Assembly (NCBI GenBank): GCA_905221605.1
Contig: CAJNDS010002822.1
Location: 188,001-252,000 of the forward strand
Source of the DNA: Symbiodinium natans
Taxonomy: Eukaryota > Sar > Dinophyceae > Suessiales > Symbiodiniaceae
Length of the DNA stretch: 64,000 nucleotides
Direction: 5' to 3'
A model generated the notes under the pieces. The model was not told the DNA's origin, did no database searches, and was given only the letters and a program-made list of their open reading frames with translations. Position numbers and translations under genes: made by a program. Positions 61,001 through 64,000 of this stretch are shown here, in pieces. Position 1 is the first letter of the stretch. The number at the start of each line of letters is the position of its first letter.

Positions 61001-61321
61001 GTGTGTTGTAGGATGGTTCCCGCAGTGGCAGGATTGAACATGAGGTCGGCCCTGTCGCTCCGAACCCAAAGAAAGACAAGCAACACGTCTTTCTTAATAT
61101 TGCGGTTGTTACGATTAGTATTGTTTAAAATATTCTTAGTTGAGTTCTTAAATATTCATAGTGTTCTTATTATTCCTCTTACTCTTACCATTCTTGCAAT
61201 TGTGAATCGTGTGATGGTGCTTGGCATGCTGAAGCAGGGCAGCTCACAGCCCCCAGAAGCTTCTGTGCGGAGGAGCCGCTGCGTGCGGATGCTGATGCAG
61301 ATGGTCAAGCCGGACACTGAG

Positions 61322-61396
61322 TAGGGTTTAGGGTTTAGGGTTTAGGGTTTAGGGTTTAGGGTTTAGGGTTTCGGGTTTAGGGTTTAGGGTTTAGGT
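61322..61396 (+). repeat. TTTAGGG array
   Basis: About ten units with one TTTCGGG. It starts at the TAG that ends the frame ...MQMVKPDTE, or at a donor GTAGGG overlapping it. Confidence 0.96.
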
Positions 61397-61399
61397 CAT

Positions 61400-62160
61400 T
61401 GACAGCCGCAACTTCCATCCCCGGCCGACTGCCCAAGCCCGGATGCAAAAGGGTTGAGGGTTTAGGGTGGTTCTTCGGCCATGAACCCTAAACACGATCA
61501 ACACGGGCGCTTGTTGATTCTGTAGGCTTTAGATGGGGGTTCTTCTGAGTTCGTGTCCCCTTGTGGTCACTTGAAGCGGGACCCCCATTTGGGGAGCCGG
61601 GCGGTGGGAGGCCTGTTGCCAAAACGGCCTGAAGACCGTATAGGGTTGAAGGCGGAGCAAGAACGACAACCTACTTCCCAAGAAGCCAGTCGCATCACAG
61701 CAAGAAGGCTAAGTTAGGGACTCGGAGCTTGCTTGATATGTCTTGGCTTCTGGACTTGGCATTTAGGTCAGCTTTTGATTAGAGCTCAGGGCTGCACACA
61801 CAGGCGTCAGGACCGGAGCTCATTTCGGGTTGCAAAAGAGGATTCAAGAAGGGTTTGGGGAGAACAAAGCAGCCCAGGTATAGCGAAGCGGAGTACGGCG
61901 GGTACGCGTGGACCTGAGACTCAGGTCGCCATGGCAGTCAAGACGAACGAGGTTCGAAATGCTTCAAGGCTTTCAATTTCAAGTGCCCTGAACGTCGTTG
62001 TTGATCGTTTTTCCATGCTCCCTATTTGTTGCATCGGGGAAAAACCGTTTTCAAAAGGCTGACAGCACAACTAAGCAAAGGCCTGCGAGCCCCAATCTCT
62101 GAAACCGACGGAATAGCCGAAGCCATTGAACGAAACCTGGCAATGAAGCAGCTCCTCTTT
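61400..62160. other. No confident gene
   Basis: Open frames without motif. Contains GGATGCAAAAGGGTTGAGGG at 61441. Confidence 0.35.
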
Positions 62161-62166
62161 TCCCCT

Positions 62167-62317
62167 TGGGGTTTAGGGTTTAGGGTTTAGGGTAGGCAGT
62201 GCAGCAGTCCTAGCCGTAAAAAGGGTTTAGGGTTTAGGGTTTAGGGTTTAGGGTTTAGGGTTTAGGGTTTAGGGTTTAGGGTTTAGGGTTTAGGGTTTAG
62301 GGTTTAGGGTTTAGACC
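62167..62317 (+). repeat. Two TTTAGGG arrays
   Basis: 62167-62194 and 62224-62317, the second with about 13 perfect units. Confidence 0.97.
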
Positions 62318-62438
62318 CTCAAGCTAACCCCACACGCCAAAGCCCAAACCCTAAACCCTTCAAGGTCACCGCCATACAAATCAACTTCCACCTCTCAGGA
62401 TCGGGAGCACAGACGTCAGGGTTGGCCCATAAAGTTCA

Positions 62439-62477
62439 AAGTTTAGGGTTTAGGGTTTAGGGTTTAGGGTTTAGGGC
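62439..62477 (+). repeat. TTTAGGG array
   Basis: Five units. Confidence 0.95.
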
Positions 62478-62874
62478 GAGGAGTTTGTGTGGAATGAGGG
62501 TGGAAACAGGGCATAAGTTTGAGCAGGATAATGAGGGTTTGCTACAGTAAGGCTTCAGGGTTTAGAATCTGGCCCTTTAAGCCCCTTTAAAGGAGAGAGC
62601 AGCCGGCACTGGGCTCCTGCGAACAGTCCGAGTTGTCGATGAAACATAGAAGACTGAAACAGCAACAGCCTTGTATATTGAGTTTCGGACCTAGGGGCCA
62701 AGGACCCAGGAAACATTCAAGGTTTTTGTCGTCGGGCCTTGAGCTCCTCGGACTTGGGTTTTTGTTTGAGCAGAAGGTGCATGGCACGCCTGCCGCCTAC
62801 GAAATGTTAATATGTTTCTACGCCTGAGCCCCATGCTTCAACTGGACGAACCCCAGAACTTGGAAATTATGTCA

Positions 62875-62970
62875 CACCCACCACACCCCCACCCACACCC
62901 CACCCACCCCGCCCACACTCCACCCTCCCACCCACCCACCCACCCACCCACACACACACACACACACATT
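62875..62970. repeat. (CACCC)n-(CA)n microsatellite
   Basis: CCCACC units run into CACACA. Confidence 0.96.
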
Positions 62971-63499
62971 CATATTGATTGAGCTACGTGGGACCCAGGC
63001 TTTGAGAGTTCAGTAGCGGTTTGCCTATCGGCGTTTGCTCTTTGCCGGGAGAAGTGCTTCGTAGTGGCCGCACAGTCGCGGTGCCTGGAGCACGAGACGA
63101 GACCGAGAGGACCCAGCATTGCATCAACCACCTAGCTGATGAACCCTACGTAAGCTTTAAACCCTAAACCCATCTGAACCCCAAACCCTGAACTCCCTAA
63201 ACCCCCTAAACCTACATCAGGCGAGTCTTTCCATGCCCAACATCGCGACATCTACAGCGCCAAGCAACGCGCAGGCCTGCCGGTTTGCAGTTTCAGGCTC
63301 AGAAGGTGTCAAGTACCCGGCAGTGTCTGAGTAGGCCTGAAACAGGGGCTCAGGGGGTTCTCGTGGATCTCTGCCATGAGATCGTTTGTGGTGCCAAGTT
63401 GCCAAGCCTTCTGCCGCCTCATGTTCAGCAAGGGCTTACTTAAAGGCAGGGATCATGGGCGCATCTGTGCGTGTGCTGCGTGCAGTGCAGGGATTGCAA

Positions 63500-63630
63500 A
63501 AATCCCTAAACCTGATACTAAACCCTAAACCCAAAACCCAAAACCCTAAACCCGAAACCCTAAACCCGAAACCCTAAACCCTAAACCCTAAACCCCAAAC
63601 CCGAAACCCTAAACCCTAAACCCTAAACCC
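63500..63630 (-). repeat. CCCTAAA array with CCCGAAA and CCCAAAA variants
   Basis: About 17 units, directly before the Cys-rich exon. Confidence 0.96.
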
Positions 63631-63657
63631 ATAGAACGTGGGTCGCTGCGACTCCAG

Positions 63658-63750
63658 GCCCCAGCTGCACATGCACCTTTAAGAAGTGTGTCGGCACCGT
63701 CTGCTACACCGTGGGCTCCAGCCGCCAATGCCTGCCGGAGCCCTGGGCAA
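63658..63750 (+). CDS. Cys-rich exon candidate
   Basis: After actccag the frame reads PSCTCTFKKCVGTVCYTVGS then SRQCLPEPWAT, with five Cys, an extracellular-module character. G-runs follow (63751-63776). Confidence 0.48.
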
Positions 63751-63779
63751 CGGGGGGGGGGGGGGACGGGGGGGGGTTT

Positions 63780-63919
63780 CCCTAACCCTAAACCCTAAAC
63801 CCTAAACCCTAAACCCTAAACCCTAAACCCTAAACCCTGAACCCTGAACCCTGAACCCTGAACCCTGAACCCTGAACCCTGAACCCTGAACCCTGAACCC
63901 CCTAAACCCTAAACCCTAA
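63780..63919 (-). repeat. CCCTAAA then CCCTGAA array
   Basis: About eight CCCTAAA followed by a homogeneous block of about nine CCCTGAA, then CCCTAAA again. Confidence 0.98.
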
Positions 63920-64000
63920 TGAGCCGGCTCAGGCATTGTTGCTGTGGTAGGGAGTTTAGCTGCACTGTGCCTTCGTTATGCGAGTTTGTTGCCGTGGCAA

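Noticed and set aside
1-64000. True chromosome end (telomere)
   Set aside because: Telomere-type arrays are interior, short, in both orientations and tied to exon flanks. Neither window end is a terminal array.
1-64000. CRISPR array, tRNA or rRNA genes, bacterial operon
   Set aside because: No direct repeats with unique spacers of CRISPR type, no tRNA-like T-loop/anticodon set noticed, no rRNA-like sequence, and no packed bacterial CDSs.

Overview
The window looks like nuclear DNA of a dinoflagellate or a close relative. Three things point there: telomere-type TTTAGGG/CCCTAAA repeats (the plant/alveolate-algal type) scattered through the whole interior, genes broken into many short exons with loosely canonical splice sites, and recognisable coding sequence on the + strand only. 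There is nothing bacterial here (no operons, no packed CDSs), and I saw no rRNA or tRNA. The lineage is an inference. The split-gene architecture is directly visible.

Layout. 0-3 kb: isolated exon candidates, one carrying a GDS motif. 3.8-6.3 kb: a DUF1415-type gene in about five exons. 7.5-12.2 kb: unassigned exons, including one 3'-terminal exon and a small secreted-type Cys-rich ORF. 13.6-14.9 kb: a SET-domain gene, followed by an extreme poly-C tract. 16-26 kb: exons of a Sel1-repeat protein, with an intron-free DUF488 gene (24.07-24.86 kb) on the same strand between Sel1 exons. 27-30 kb: unassigned exons and a GGCCCCTGCCTG minisatellite. 30.9-35 kb: exons that are partly Lys/Ala-rich, plus a TTTTGGGG array. 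36.2-38.5 kb: an ADP-ribosyltransferase (ART) fold gene in about five exons. 39.2-41.56 kb: a 124/159-bp minisatellite. 42-53 kb: scattered exons. 54.1-55.3 kb: a membrane-protein gene. 56-64 kb: a C-terminal exon, Cys-rich exons and more arrays.

The main observation is the organisation of the repeats. Where an exon can be recognised, it usually has CCCTAAA arrays on its 5' side and TTTAGGG arrays on its 3' side. The introns therefore begin with the G-rich strand and end with the C-rich strand. Such introns would be self-complementary in RNA. The repeats themselves also supply a GT donor (G|GTTTAG), a branch-point-like CTAAAC and a C-rich tract next to AG. This suggests telomere-like DNA works as intron material ('introner-like'). 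Several short motifs recur at intron ends, and a palindromic MITE family (CTTGGGATGTTCCCCC...) is scattered in the introns, at least twice with a telomeric array inside it.

Limits: exon boundaries were read by eye. Splice phases between neighbouring exons often do not close, so exons are missing or misplaced. No database search was possible, and family calls rest on recognised motifs.
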